DNA from: Gammaproteobacteria bacterium
GTDB lineage: Bacteria > Pseudomonadota > Gammaproteobacteria > UBA4575
NCBI GenBank assembly: GCA_028279275.1
Contig: JANQOB010000020.1
Span: forward strand, 124,001-188,000
DNA length: 64,000 nucleotides
Direction: 5' to 3'
In this document: positions 8,324 through 17,348 of the stretch, in pieces
Position numbering within the stretch: the first letter of the stretch is position 1
Layout: each line of letters opens with the position of its first letter
Position numbers and translations under genes: made by a program
The notes under the pieces: generated by a model
Seen by the model: the letters and a program-made list of their open reading frames with translations, nothing else
Database searches by the model: none
Told to the model about the DNA's origin: nothing

Positions 8324-9487
8324 CTAATTAATTGCACGCAAGGCTTGAACTTTGTCCATGCGTAAAATCAAAATTACAGGGATTAAACCTATGACGAATC
8401 CAAATAAGCCAGCCAATCCCAATCCTTTCCAAGCTACTAGATCAGGCATATGAAATATAGGCAGAAGCCCATTTGTGGGATCACCAAACATACTGCATGC
8501 CAGCCAGGCAAGCATGATACCAATACTGCTTCCGATTAGCGCAACAACCACACTCTCGATTATGGTTATTGTTGCAATAAAACGTGGTGAAAACCCAATA
8601 ACAGACATCACAGCGATATCACTCATGTGTTCTTTGATTCCTTGGGTCATTGCACTACCCGTTACCGCTAGAAGCGTAATAAAAACTACTCCAAGGATGG
8701 ACAAAAAGATTGCTTCGATATCACCTATTTGATTAATAAATCCTCTTGTAAATGATTTCTCGGGTGATGTTTTGGTTTCGTTATCAGAGTTCTCAAAAAA
8801 ATCATCAATTCTATTACTGATTGTGTCGAGTTGTTTTGCATCTTTACTTTGTATTGTGAACCAACCCACTTGATCATTCCCCCAGGCACGCGCTTCATCA
8901 AAATATTTATGATGGAAAAGCATGCCCTGCATATTTACATTTTTGTTTTTAGTTGTCGCAATACCACATATATTAAATTCCCAATCATTATTCCATTGTT
9001 TGTTTTCCCAAATTGTTGTGGTCAAAGTGATACGATCGCCAACCTCCCATCCAAAACGTTCTGCAATCGTGTCGCCAATAAGTGCGCCTTCTCGATCTTT
9101 AATCCAAGCTTGTACTTGTTCTTCATCAATCTCAAATTCTCCTTCACGCATCGCCAAATAATCTTCGGGATGTACGGCATACTGAGGAAAGGTATTTTTT
9201 CGATCTTGATAATAACCACCAAACCATGACGCTTCGCTTACTCTTAAAACACCAGGAACATTGAGTATTTTGTGCTTGTAAGAAATAGGCATCGTATTAA
9301 ATGTAGAAACCTTATTAACAACTATCATGCGGTCGACACCAGAGGCATCAACTCCACCAATAAACCCCTGTTTGATGGCTGAGAGGTAAGCAAACAAAAA
9401 GAATGCGATAGAAAGGGCAGCTAAAATGAATATAAAACGAACTTTTTTAGTTAAGATATCTGCAAAAATTAGAGGTAAAAATTTCAT
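8324..9487 (-). CDS. ABC transporter permease, MacB/FtsX type (first of two)
   Basis: A 387-residue paralogue-like partner of the next permease, with the same one-plus-three membrane layout: FIFILAALSIAFFLFAYLSA near residues 18-37, a periplasmic domain of about 200 residues, then AIFLSILGVVFITLLAVTGSA, TITIIESVVVALIGSSIGIM and LGLAGLFGFVIGLIPVILIL. The loop EHMSDIAVMSVIGFSPR is the coupling segment. Its start codon shares bases with the stop region of the ATPase gene (both at 9487), implying translational coupling. Two different permeases in one operon suggest a heterodimer, as in DevBCA-like systems. Confidence 0.88.
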   Translation of the reverse strand: MKFLPLIFADILTKKVRFIFILAALSIAFFLFAYLSAIKQGFIGGVDASGVDRMIVVNKVSTFNTMPISYKHKILNVPGVLRVSEASWFGGYYQDRKNTFPQYAVHPEDYLAMREGEFEIDEEQVQAWIKDREGALIGDTIAERFGWEVGDRITLTTTIWENKQWNNDWEFNICGIATTKNKNVNMQGMLFHHKYFDEARAWGNDQVGWFTIQSKDAKQLDTISNRIDDFFENSDNETKTSPEKSFTRGFINQIGDIEAIFLSILGVVFITLLAVTGSAMTQGIKEHMSDIAVMSVIGFSPRFIATITIIESVVVALIGSSIGIMLAWLACSMFGDPTNGLLPIFHMPDLVAWKGLGLAGLFGFVIGLIPVILILRMDKVQALRAIN

Positions 9488-10179
9488 TATTGCAATGCCT
9501 TTGTGGAAACTTTTCCTTCATTCAAATACAAAATTCTTTTTGCGCAAGCGGCTGCATGTGGATCATGCGTAACCATTATGATGGTCTTGTTATGTTCAGA
9601 GTTTAATCCTTGTAGTAGTTCTAATATTTCATCACCAGACTTGCGATCAAGATTACCCGTTGGTTCATCACATAACAAAATATTGGGGTCTGTAACAATC
9701 GCGCGTGCTATGCCAACTCTTTGTTCTTGCCCACCCGATAACTCAGAAGGCTTATGATGAGCGCGATCCTCAAGGTCTACTAATGACAACGCTGCTAGAA
9801 CGCGTTTTTTGCGGTCTGTTTTATTTAGCTTATGTAAAAGTAATGGGAGCTCAACGTTTTTTTCTGCATTCAAAGTGGAAATTAAATGATACTGTTGAAA
9901 AACATAGCCAATATTATTTGTTCTCCATTTCGTTCTTTGTGAATCATTTAATTTAGCAATATCAATTCCATCAATTACAATTTGCCCATGTGTTGGTGTG
10001 TCTATCCCTGCAATCAGATTCAGCAATGTGCTTTTACCAGACCCCGATGCACCCATTAATGCAATGAAATCGCCAGAAACAATTTCTAAATCCAGATCAT
10101 TTAAAACATCAATGGATTCAGAGCCTTTACTAAATTGTTTATGAATATCTTGGGCATTGATATAGCTGGAACTGTTCAT
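9487..10179 (-). CDS. ABC transporter ATPase, MacB/LolD family
   Basis: A 230-residue nucleotide-binding subunit that powers the two permeases. Walker A is GASGSGKST at residues 43-51, the Q-loop is YVFQQYHLI, the signature is LSGGQEQRVGIARA, Walker B is ILLCDEPTGNLD and the switch His is in MVTHDPHAA. The PTGNLD D-loop and size are typical of the LolD/MacB/FtsE group, which act with FtsX-type permeases. It lies 12 bp after the adaptor gene in the same leftward operon. Confidence 0.95.
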   Translation of the reverse strand: MNSSSYINAQDIHKQFSKGSESIDVLNDLDLEIVSGDFIALMGASGSGKSTLLNLIAGIDTPTHGQIVIDGIDIAKLNDSQRTKWRTNNIGYVFQQYHLISTLNAEKNVELPLLLHKLNKTDRKKRVLAALSLVDLEDRAHHKPSELSGGQEQRVGIARAIVTDPNILLCDEPTGNLDRKSGDEILELLQGLNSEHNKTIIMVTHDPHAAACAKRILYLNEGKVSTKALQ

Positions 10180-10191
10180 ATGGATAATCCT

Positions 10192-11433
10192 TTAATTTAT
10201 AGTTTCTGGTGAGATAATTACTTTTTTGTTTTCTTTCAATTCATTTAAAGAACTAATCGCAATTTGATCTCCTTGGGATAATCCATTCATGACTTCAATT
10301 AGATTGCCGAAGCGTTTTCCTATAATTACTTCTGTTTCTGTCACTGAGTCTTCATTCACTCGCCACACATAGGTTGATTCTTCACTCCTTACAACTGCGT
10401 TTCTTGGTATAACAATTGAATTTTCATTACTTTCGTTTTCTTCGTTTTCAGTTTCTTGCGGGAAGAATTTAACTTTTACGCCCATGTCAGGAAGTATTCT
10501 TGAATCTAGCTCATCAATTGAAATGCGGACTTTCACTGTTGCTTTTTGTCTATCCGCGGTAGGAATAATGTTGATAACTTTGCCTGGAATTTCCCAGTCT
10601 TGATATGCGTCAAGTTTGGCACTTATTGTCTGATTTTTTTGGACTCTGTTGATATAGGCTTCATTAACGTTGACTTCAATTTCTCGTGAATCCATATCGA
10701 CAATGGTGCATATACCTGTACGTGTAAACTCACCACTTGAAATCGGAGAGACAATTTCGCCAACTTGTGCGTCTTTAGAAATTACAACACCTGGAAAAGG
10801 TGCATTTATAGAATATTCTTCAAGGTTACGTTGTAAACGGCTTATATTATCTTGCTCCACCTGCACGTTATTTTGAGCAGTAACAAGCATTGCTTTGAGT
10901 GTATTAACTTTTTGTTTAGATTGATCGAGTAAATCTTCACTTACATAATCGTTATTATTTAACTTTGTGTAGCGAGCATATTTATTTTTCGCTTCGATTA
11001 ATTGTGATTGAATTTCGTCAATTTTTGATTGAGCTACTTTTAATCTTGATTCTGAGAGTGCGATTTCTTTTTTAACCAAGCTGCCATCTAGAACCGCAAT
11101 TTCATCTCCTTTTTCTACTACATCACCTTCTTCAACATTAATTTTTAACAATCTTGCAGTGACCGTAGCGGATAGCGTTGCATTTTTACGAGTCACGATA
11201 TAACCAGATGCATCTAATATTGCAGAAGACTGATTTTTTCCTAACAATTTCACTTCATATACATTTATAGTTGGTTTTGCTTGTATCGATTGCCATAAAT
11301 AAAACAGTCCATAGGCAAGAAGTCCCATAATTAGCAATGAAATCAACGTTACATAGACTGATTTAGAACCCGATTGCTCTGGAGTTTTATTCTCTAATCT
11401 AAGTGCGTCTAATTTTTTTTTATCTAAGGCCAT
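10192..11433 (-). CDS. Periplasmic adaptor (membrane fusion) protein, HlyD/MacA type
   Basis: A 413-residue adaptor that links an inner-membrane ABC transporter to an outer-membrane exit. A single anchor lies at about residues 25-48 (VYVTLISLLIMGLLAYGLFY). Next comes a lipoyl half-motif (LDASGYIVTRKNATLSATV), a coiled-coil hairpin at roughly 115-205, and the second lipoyl half (YSINAPFPGVVISKDAQVGE), followed by beta-barrel and membrane-proximal domains. It is the first gene of the leftward operon adaptor-ATPase-permease-permease. No TolC-like gene is present nearby, so any outer-membrane partner is encoded elsewhere. Two CRP-like half-good sites lie upstream at 11531-11575. Confidence 0.92.
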   Translation of the reverse strand: MALDKKKLDALRLENKTPEQSGSKSVYVTLISLLIMGLLAYGLFYLWQSIQAKPTINVYEVKLLGKNQSSAILDASGYIVTRKNATLSATVTARLLKINVEEGDVVEKGDEIAVLDGSLVKKEIALSESRLKVAQSKIDEIQSQLIEAKNKYARYTKLNNNDYVSEDLLDQSKQKVNTLKAMLVTAQNNVQVEQDNISRLQRNLEEYSINAPFPGVVISKDAQVGEIVSPISSGEFTRTGICTIVDMDSREIEVNVNEAYINRVQKNQTISAKLDAYQDWEIPGKVINIIPTADRQKATVKVRISIDELDSRILPDMGVKVKFFPQETENEENESNENSIVIPRNAVVRSEESTYVWRVNEDSVTETEVIIGKRFGNLIEVMNGLSQGDQIAISSLNELKENKKVIISPETIN

Positions 11434-11530
11434 AAATTCGTATTTATTATTTTTTAAAGATTAAGGCCTCATCGCTAATACATTAGCCTGTAATCCACAC
11501 TTTTTAAGGTATTTAACGTCACGAGGAGTA

Positions 11531-11575
11531 AGTGATATTTATCACAAATAAGATAATATAATGATAGCTATCACA
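11531..11575. promoter_or_regulatory. Tandem CRP-like sites upstream of the efflux operon
   Basis: AGTGA-N6-TCACA at 11531-11546 has one mismatch to the CRP consensus TGTGA-N6-TCACA. A second, weaker element, AATGA-N6-TCACA at 11560-11575, has two mismatches, both in one half. Their centres are 29 bp apart and they lie about 100-140 bp upstream of the adaptor start. Both cores also read as GATA/TATC dyads, so another regulator is possible. Confidence 0.4.
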
Positions 11576-11652
11576 TAAATGTATAAATTTTAGATAATAA
11601 TTAATCTAGTTACACTGACGAATTAACAAGCTCAATTATGTAATTAATCGAT

Positions 11653-12027
11653 TTAAGAAAAGTAGCTACCCCCACCTATAACTATGAAGGCAGAATTGGA
11701 AATTGATGCACTTAGGATTATATAAATTTTGACAAGTACACTAGAGTTCAGATTTTCTTTATAAGCATTGGCTTTTTTCCAAGTGAGCACATAAATTATA
11801 GGAAAATATATACAAGAAAATATGGCGAGTATGTTTACCAGCCAGAACGTGATGAAGTGACTTGCTAAATATTCTTTATGATTTGCACATAAATAGAATA
11901 TTGATTTTACGATAACATCTGGGATAAATAAGAACTTCCAAAAAACTTCAAATAATGTATTTTCAAGTTTTGAAGAAAATTGAAACAGCGAATACATTTC
12001 ATGTTTTTTATTTTTATCCATCAGCAT
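11653..12027 (-). CDS. Hypothetical small membrane protein
   Basis: A 124-residue frame with two clear hydrophobic stretches, FITFWLVNILAIFSCIYFPIIYVL and VLVKIYIILSASISNSAFIVIGGG, and a weaker one near PDVIVKSIFYL. It therefore looks like an inner-membrane protein with a Lys-rich cytoplasmic N-terminus. I recognise no family. It lies alone between the efflux operon and the divergent mak gene. ATG 12027 and ATG 12021 are both possible starts; neither has a strong Shine-Dalgarno. It could be a real orphan or a decaying gene. Confidence 0.45.
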   Translation of the reverse strand: MLMDKNKKHEMYSLFQFSSKLENTLFEVFWKFLFIPDVIVKSIFYLCANHKEYLASHFITFWLVNILAIFSCIYFPIIYVLTWKKANAYKENLNSSVLVKIYIILSASISNSAFIVIGGGSYFS

Positions 12028-12137
12028 AAAGATTTTATGAAACTTATGCCGACAAGTTTATTTGTATATTTATTGTAAATTATGTGATCAAGGGTACAGT
12101 TGATTGGTAATATTAATCACAGCTATGAGATGCAAGT

Positions 12138-13040
12138 ATGAAAATAGGGGTTGATTTAGGTGGCACAAAAATTGAAATTTTGGCGATAGATGAACAAGGA
12201 AACGAGTGTCTAAGAAATCGCATTGATACACCTGGCAATAACTATCAAAAAATTATTTCTTCAATAGCTGATTTAGTTTCGACTGCTGAAAAAAAATTAG
12301 CAAAAGATTGTACTGTTGGAATCTGTACCCCTGGATCAATTTCTCCTGCAACGGAATTGCTGAGAAATTCCAATACTACTTGTTTAAATGGCCAACCGTT
12401 TAAACAAGATCTCGAAAATATTCTTGGAAAAGGAGTCCGTATAGCTAATGATGCAAATTGTTTCGCTTTGTCTGAGGCTGTGGATGGTTCTGCGCAAGAT
12501 GCTAATACTGTTTTTGGAGTTATTATAGGTACAGGGACAGGTGGGGGATTAGTCGTAGATCAAAAAGTTTTAATGGGCCGAAATGCTATTGCAGGTGAGT
12601 GGGGCCATAACCCATTACCCTGGCCGGAAGAAGGCGAACTAGAATTAACAACATGTTGGTGTGGGCAAAGAGGTTGCATTGAAACATTTTTGTCTGGGCC
12701 TGGATTTGAAAGTGATTATCAACGTATTACCCAAAAAAAAATTTCGGCAGAAAAAATCGTTGAGTTATCTGTTGAGAATGATATTACTGCCGAAGAGGTT
12801 ATAAAGAAGTATGAACATCGAATGGCGCGGGGATTTGCGCACCTAATTAATATATTCGATCCAGATGTCATAGTTTTAGGAGGAGGTATGTCAAACATCA
12901 AACGTATTTATAAGAATGTACCTGAGCTGTGGGCTCAGTGGATTTTTTCAGATTGTGTTAACACAAAATTGGTTCCGCCCACGCATGGTGATTCGAGTGG
13001 TGTTAGAGGAGCTGCGTGGCTATGGAACGAGTATCTTTAA
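12138..13040 (+). CDS. mak: Fructokinase Mak, ROK family
   Basis: A 300-residue ROK-family sugar kinase; nearly the whole chain follows the pattern I know from E. coli Mak (YajF), which phosphorylates fructose with ATP. The N-terminal ATP motif is MKIGVDLGGTKIEILAI; CTPGSISP, NGQPFKQDL and NDANCFALSEAVDG form the sugar site; GEWGHNPLPW holds the catalytic and zinc-ligand region, followed by the zinc cysteines in CWCGQRGCIETF. The C-terminus has HGDSSGVRGAAWLW. It stands immediately before the EPS promoter region and could feed fructose-6-phosphate towards GDP-mannose for the AlgD-like enzyme encoded downstream; that link is inference. Confidence 0.9.
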   Translation: MKIGVDLGGTKIEILAIDEQGNECLRNRIDTPGNNYQKIISSIADLVSTAEKKLAKDCTVGICTPGSISPATELLRNSNTTCLNGQPFKQDLENILGKGVRIANDANCFALSEAVDGSAQDANTVFGVIIGTGTGGGLVVDQKVLMGRNAIAGEWGHNPLPWPEEGELELTTCWCGQRGCIETFLSGPGFESDYQRITQKKISAEKIVELSVENDITAEEVIKKYEHRMARGFAHLINIFDPDVIVLGGGMSNIKRIYKNVPELWAQWIFSDCVNTKLVPPTHGDSSGVRGAAWLWNEYL

Positions 13041-13515
13041 AGGGATTCAATATTTGCCGCAAAGAATTAAGGGTTTGAGCATGGTTTTTTATACCAGCTT
13101 TGATTCACAACCTAGAGTGAATTATATAAACCTCACGAAAACTAGTTGATTATTCATATTTTTCAGCTAGATAGAGCTAAAAACATTAAAAAAATAGGGT
13201 GCAATGTGAAGCATCTCACAACCAAAATGTCGCTCTAAATCTACTATACTTAAGCTATAAAAATATCGGCAGAGGAATAGGCTCCAGTTGATCGTAATTG
13301 GGTGTAGGTATTTGTTATGGAGTTGGATGAAATTTGACAATCAAATGCATTCAATCCTGAACTAAACAATTTTTGCATGGTTCAAACAATTAGAAAAATA
13401 AGTAGTTTGAGTCCAATGAGCACTTCATTATTCAATTGGTTTTAATTATTTAAATGTATATAGAGTCAATTGTTTGAATAGCTAAATTATATTGCAGTAC
13501 CTGAAGGAGAAAGTT
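13041..13515 (+). promoter_or_regulatory. EPS operon leader with a perfect CRP-consensus site
   Basis: A 475-bp gene-free leader before the first export gene. It contains TGTGA-AGCATC-TCACA at 13205-13220, a perfect match to the CRP consensus TGTGA-N6-TCACA. A -10-like TATACT at 13245-13250 would place transcription start near 13257, with the site centred about 44 bp upstream; TATAAA at 13256-13261 is an alternative. Both spacings fit an activating CRP-type site. About 250 bp of untranslated leader would then follow. I see no open frame with coding character in it. Confidence 0.65.
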
Positions 13516-14172
13516 GTGGGATTACGAGGCATTAATTTTATTTTAATTTCCGACCTGGAAACGTCGGAAATTTTTAATAAAAATTTAATATTCAAAACCA
13601 GCAGATATCTAATAATCTTAGTTTTCTTGCTATTTTCTTCTTTTGCGCTGGCAGCAGATGAAAAATTTGAGGGAGCATCATCAAATCCTGATGAATATAG
13701 AATAGGACCTGAAGATGTACTTGAAATTTCTGTCTGGAAAGAAGAAGAGTTACAACGAGAAGTCCTAGTACGGCCTGATGGTGGGATATCATTTCCATTG
13801 GCTGGAGATATTCAAGTAGATGGTAAAACTCCACAGGAAGTAGAGCAGGAAATTACTGCCAGAATTCGAAAGTATATTCCAGAAGCTGTGGTTACAGTGT
13901 CGGTTAAGACGGTTTCCGGTTATACCATCTTTGTAAATGGAAAAGTTAAAAGCCCGGGGAAATTTGTTGTAGGTAGATACATGGATGTAATGCAGGCGAT
14001 AACTTTAGCTGGAGGTTTAGACACTTTTGCTAAGGGGAACTCAATACAAGTTATTCGAAGAGTGGGTAGCAAGCAGGTTGTACATAAATTTAACTATGAT
14101 CAAGTTAAGAAAGGGAAAAACATGAGTCAAAATATCGTTTTAAAAAGCGGTGATACGATAGTGGTTCCCTAA
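13516..14172 (+). CDS. Polysaccharide export protein, Wza/EpsA family
   Basis: A 218-residue periplasmic/outer-membrane export protein with a Poly_export domain (YRIGPEDVLEISVWKEEEL to about residue 125) followed by one SLBB domain (TIFVNGKVKSPGKFVVGRYMDVMQAITLAGG). Such proteins form the exit channel for EPS. I chose GTG 13516 because AAGGAGA lies five bases upstream; the frame extends to TTG 13492 without such a site. The signal peptide is long: a 30-residue polar lead, then YLIILVFLLFSSFALA. Unlike Wza there is no lipobox cysteine and only one SLBB domain, as in EPS loci of the PEP-CTERM/EpsA kind. A terminator-like hairpin lies inside codons 10-20 (separate entry). Confidence 0.9.
   Translation: MGLRGINFILISDLETSEIFNKNLIFKTSRYLIILVFLLFSSFALAADEKFEGASSNPDEYRIGPEDVLEISVWKEEELQREVLVRPDGGISFPLAGDIQVDGKTPQEVEQEITARIRKYIPEAVVTVSVKTVSGYTIFVNGKVKSPGKFVVGRYMDVMQAITLAGGLDTFAKGNSIQVIRRVGSKQVVHKFNYDQVKKGKNMSQNIVLKSGDTIVVP
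13545..13575 (+). terminator. Terminator-like hairpin inside the 5' end of the export gene
   Basis: AATTTCCGAC (13545-13554) and GTCGGAAATT (13563-13572) form a perfect 10-bp stem with an 8-base loop, followed by a T-rich stretch (TTTTTAAT from 13571). This is the shape of an intrinsic terminator, yet it lies 30 bases inside the coding region of the first EPS gene. It could act as an attenuator coupled to translation of the GTG-initiated start. The encoded peptide at this place is the polar lead of the signal peptide, where sequence constraint is weak. Confidence 0.5.
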
Positions 14173-14215
14173 ATAAAAAATACTTCTAATTAATAATTAT
14201 AAATGGGTAAATATC

Positions 14216-15481
14216 ATGAATAAGATTTGGGAAAAGTCAGAGATGCAATCTAAATTCAAAAATCGGTTCGTTACATTTATTAGCATAATTGGGATTTTCT
14301 TATTAGTTAATAATGTTCACGCTGCTGTTTGGTTGCTTGATCCGACGGTAACCCTTTCATATGAATATAGTGAAAACTATCGATTAGATACCGTTTCAGC
14401 ACTAGAAGATGATGTGGGAACGACTACCTTGTCTGGAGAAGTGGCTGTAAAGGGTAAGTCAGAGCGTTTAGATTTTTTGGGATTATTGCGCATTGATGCT
14501 CCCAGTTATAGTGGTGATGACGATGATTTGAGCGAGAGAAATAACCAAACAGTTGGTTTAAATACGGGATACTGGCTGTCAGATAAAAATAGAGTGTCAC
14601 TTAGATCCTCGTATATTCGTGATACTCAAATCAGAGATTCACAAATAGAAGTTGATCCTGAGGATTTTGGAGATACTGGATCTTTAGATCCTACTTTAGA
14701 TGTGGATCAAAATTTAATACGAGAAAATGTTAGACGGTCTCGCGCTAGAGTCCAGCCTCGATGGGATTTTCAATTCAGTGAGAAGACAAATTTTGGAATA
14801 GATTATTTATATAAAGATCATTCTTTTAGTGGCAGCGGGAGTGCACTTTTAGTTGAATTCGAATCCCATGCCATTGCTGCAGATATCGCCCGAAAGGTTA
14901 CGGAAAGAGACAAAGTAACATTTAGAATAAGTGAAGAACGATTTGAGCCAGATAGTTTTGGTCCTGACCAAGATATTGATACAACTGAAGCGAGAATCGG
15001 ATGGGTACATGATTTTTCCGAGACGTTCCGTATGGATGTAACTGCTGGTGGTTATGACTCTGATTTTGACAACGCTATTAAAAGCAGTGATTCAGGTTTT
15101 GTGGGCAATATCGGCGCCACAAAACGTGCTGGTTTAACAAGTTACAGAGTTAATCTAGAGAAAAGAGTTGCTCCTACTTCATCTGGTAGACAGGTTGAAG
15201 TAGACGAACTTAGTCTAAAAGTCAGCCATGCATTTACTGAAAAACTAAGCTTTAATTTCAATGGACGTTACTTTGATTCCGAAACAACTGATGGATCAGA
15301 TGGTTCAAGTAACCGCGATTACTTTTCATTAAAACCTGGTTTATCTTGGCGATTCCTACCTTCCTGGGTCGCGAGTGCTAGTTATAGTTATGAAGAAGAA
15401 GATCCTGATGATGAACCAGGAGACGCAGATAGCAGTACTGCTTTTATTAGTATCAGTTGGTCACCGCCGCGGCAATTTTAA
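14216..15481 (+). CDS. EPS-associated outer-membrane beta-barrel protein
   Basis: A 421-residue protein with a signal peptide (hydrophobic FISIIGIFLLVNNVHAA after a 20-residue polar lead) and a mature part made of alternating strands with Asp/Ser-rich turns, ending PPRQF with a terminal Phe typical of outer-membrane barrels. It sits between the export protein and the chain-length protein, the same position as the barrel protein in EpsL- and PEP-CTERM-associated EPS loci. A likely role is the outer-membrane pore for the polymer, because the SLBB protein here has no membrane-spanning C-terminal part. ATG 14216 is used; ATG 14243 would shorten the lead. Confidence 0.78.
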   Translation: MNKIWEKSEMQSKFKNRFVTFISIIGIFLLVNNVHAAVWLLDPTVTLSYEYSENYRLDTVSALEDDVGTTTLSGEVAVKGKSERLDFLGLLRIDAPSYSGDDDDLSERNNQTVGLNTGYWLSDKNRVSLRSSYIRDTQIRDSQIEVDPEDFGDTGSLDPTLDVDQNLIRENVRRSRARVQPRWDFQFSEKTNFGIDYLYKDHSFSGSGSALLVEFESHAIAADIARKVTERDKVTFRISEERFEPDSFGPDQDIDTTEARIGWVHDFSETFRMDVTAGGYDSDFDNAIKSSDSGFVGNIGATKRAGLTSYRVNLEKRVAPTSSGRQVEVDELSLKVSHAFTEKLSFNFNGRYFDSETTDGSDGSSNRDYFSLKPGLSWRFLPSWVASASYSYEEEDPDDEPGDADSSTAFISISWSPPRQF

Positions 15482-15505
15482 TTTAATAAATAAAGACTAA
15501 GTATC

Positions 15506-17137
15506 ATGGAAACACAATTTGCAAATGGAATTCAAGAGCACCTTCAGCCAATGAAGTTTGAGCACTATGTGGCTATTATAAGACGTCGTAAAGTTGCCTT
15601 TATTTTAACTTTTCTTGCTCTGTTGCCCATCGTTATCTCGCCGGCATTTTTCTTACCGTCTGTATATCGCTCTGAGACAACTATTTTAATTGAGCAGCAA
15701 GAAATACCTACTGAGTTAGTAAGAACAACCGTCACAGGGTTTATGAATGAGCGTATTGAGGGACTAACTAAGAGACTTTTAACGCGAGAAAATTTATGGA
15801 AAATTATTGAAAAACATAATTTATATAGTGAAAGTAAAAACATTGATAATAAGTTTAAAATTACTTCTCGAATGCGCGAAAGTATAGAAGTTGTTACACA
15901 AGAGATTGAAGCTACAGATCCAATTCTATTTCGAACAGGAACGAGAACTATTGCATTTTCAATTGCATTTGAAGGGGATGATCCAAATAAAACTAAGTTA
16001 GTGACGGAAGAATTAGCGTCACTATATATTGAAGAAAATAGACGATTGCGTTCAGAGCATGCAGCCGAGGTCTCAAAATTTCTTGAATTAGAAGGTGAGC
16101 GATTAAGTGAAGAGATCACTTCTCTAGAAAATAAGTTGGCTGATTTCAAACAGAATCAAAGAGACAATTTACCTGAGCATATGGACTTAAATATTCAGTT
16201 GTTTGAAAAAACTGAGGGCGATATCGTTGTTACGAGAGGACAAATAAATGAGCTTCAGGACACTATCGCTGCTCTACAAGCTGAATTAGCGATTACAAAA
16301 ACTCATCAAGATGTAGTCGATAGCACAGGTAATAGAGTGTTGATGGGAGACGAGCGTCTTAGCTTGTTGACGGCGGAATATCTTCGATTATCTGCAAGAT
16401 ATTCAGCACAACATCCTGATCTTATAAAGCTGCGTAGAGAAATTGAATCATTAGGGGGTGAAGGCGATTCAAGCACTGTAACTGCATTGATCAACAAACT
16501 TACAACTCTGAAGTCGCAATTATCAGAAGCAAAGCGCAAGTATTCAGCTAATCATCCAGAGGTGATGAACTTACAACGTTCAATAGCAGCAGTTGAAAAA
16601 GGTTTGCAAACTGCATCATTAGGTTCTTCGCGAGGCTCTGTTAGCTCAGCTAGCGCACCAGATAATCCACGCTATGTATCATTAAAAACGCAAATTAATG
16701 CTGCTTTAGGTAATCTAACAACAGAGAGAGCAAGACTAACTCAGCTTAATGAAAAATTAGAGCAATATGAACAAAGATTATTTCAAACTCCTGTAGTAGA
16801 GCGCGATTATAAAATACTTACACGTGATTATGAGAATGCTAGAAACAAATACAATGAAATAAAAGACAAACAGTTGGAAGCTCGTTTAGCAGTAGAGCTG
16901 GAGTCAAGTAGCAAGGGTGAACGTCTAAGTATTGTGCAACCTGCTTTTCTTCCTGTTTCTCCTGAGCGCCCAAATCGTAAATTACTTGTAATATTAGGAG
17001 TATTATTTGCTTTTGGTGCAGGCATCGCAGCGGTAGGGATACGAGAGTTTACTGATCGGACTATCTACGACATTAATGGTTTGGTATCTGTTTTTCGTGC
17101 TCCACCGATCGCTACTATTCCGGTGATCCCAAATTAA
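15506..17137 (+). CDS. EPS chain-length determinant (Wzz/GumC family), no kinase domain
   Basis: A 543-residue inner-membrane polysaccharide co-polymerase. The first membrane segment is at about 29-50 (VAFILTFLALLPIVISPAFFL) and the second near 490-512 (LLVILGVLFAFGAGIAAVGI) after the conserved Pro-rich VSPERPNRK. Between them are a Wzz domain and long periplasmic coiled coils (about 175-270 and 380-470). It controls polymer length and pairs with the separate tyrosine kinase at 17349, together equivalent to Wzc. The protein stops at IPVIPN, but the same frame continues open after TAA for 31 more codons (17138-17233) with a basic, plausible tail; see findings. Confidence 0.92.
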   Translation: METQFANGIQEHLQPMKFEHYVAIIRRRKVAFILTFLALLPIVISPAFFLPSVYRSETTILIEQQEIPTELVRTTVTGFMNERIEGLTKRLLTRENLWKIIEKHNLYSESKNIDNKFKITSRMRESIEVVTQEIEATDPILFRTGTRTIAFSIAFEGDDPNKTKLVTEELASLYIEENRRLRSEHAAEVSKFLELEGERLSEEITSLENKLADFKQNQRDNLPEHMDLNIQLFEKTEGDIVVTRGQINELQDTIAALQAELAITKTHQDVVDSTGNRVLMGDERLSLLTAEYLRLSARYSAQHPDLIKLRREIESLGGEGDSSTVTALINKLTTLKSQLSEAKRKYSANHPEVMNLQRSIAAVEKGLQTASLGSSRGSVSSASAPDNPRYVSLKTQINAALGNLTTERARLTQLNEKLEQYEQRLFQTPVVERDYKILTRDYENARNKYNEIKDKQLEARLAVELESSSKGERLSIVQPAFLPVSPERPNRKLLVILGVLFAFGAGIAAVGIREFTDRTIYDINGLVSVFRAPPIATIPVIPN

Positions 17138-17348
17138 TTGAATTGCAAACGATTAGTCTATTATTTGAAGCAGCGGAAGCCTAAGCATGATGAATACCGC
17201 AATGCCATTGATAGGCTAGGGGATATTGCTTAAAACCACGATCCTATCACTGATTATATTTGAATTGTTCACTATGCTGAGTCTAATCAGGTATTTTTGG
17301 AATGTTGGCGGGTCATCGATTAATAAAATAAACATTAAGTTCTAGATC

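Noticed and set aside
8831..9229. A 132-codon frame antisense to the first permease gene
   Set aside because: It overlaps a conserved coding region with clear operon context, and its composition (many Ile, Phe and Cys) is that of a reverse-strand shadow.
13492..13515. TTG 13492 as the start of the export protein
   Set aside because: GTG 13516 has AAGGAGA five bases upstream, which TTG 13492 lacks.
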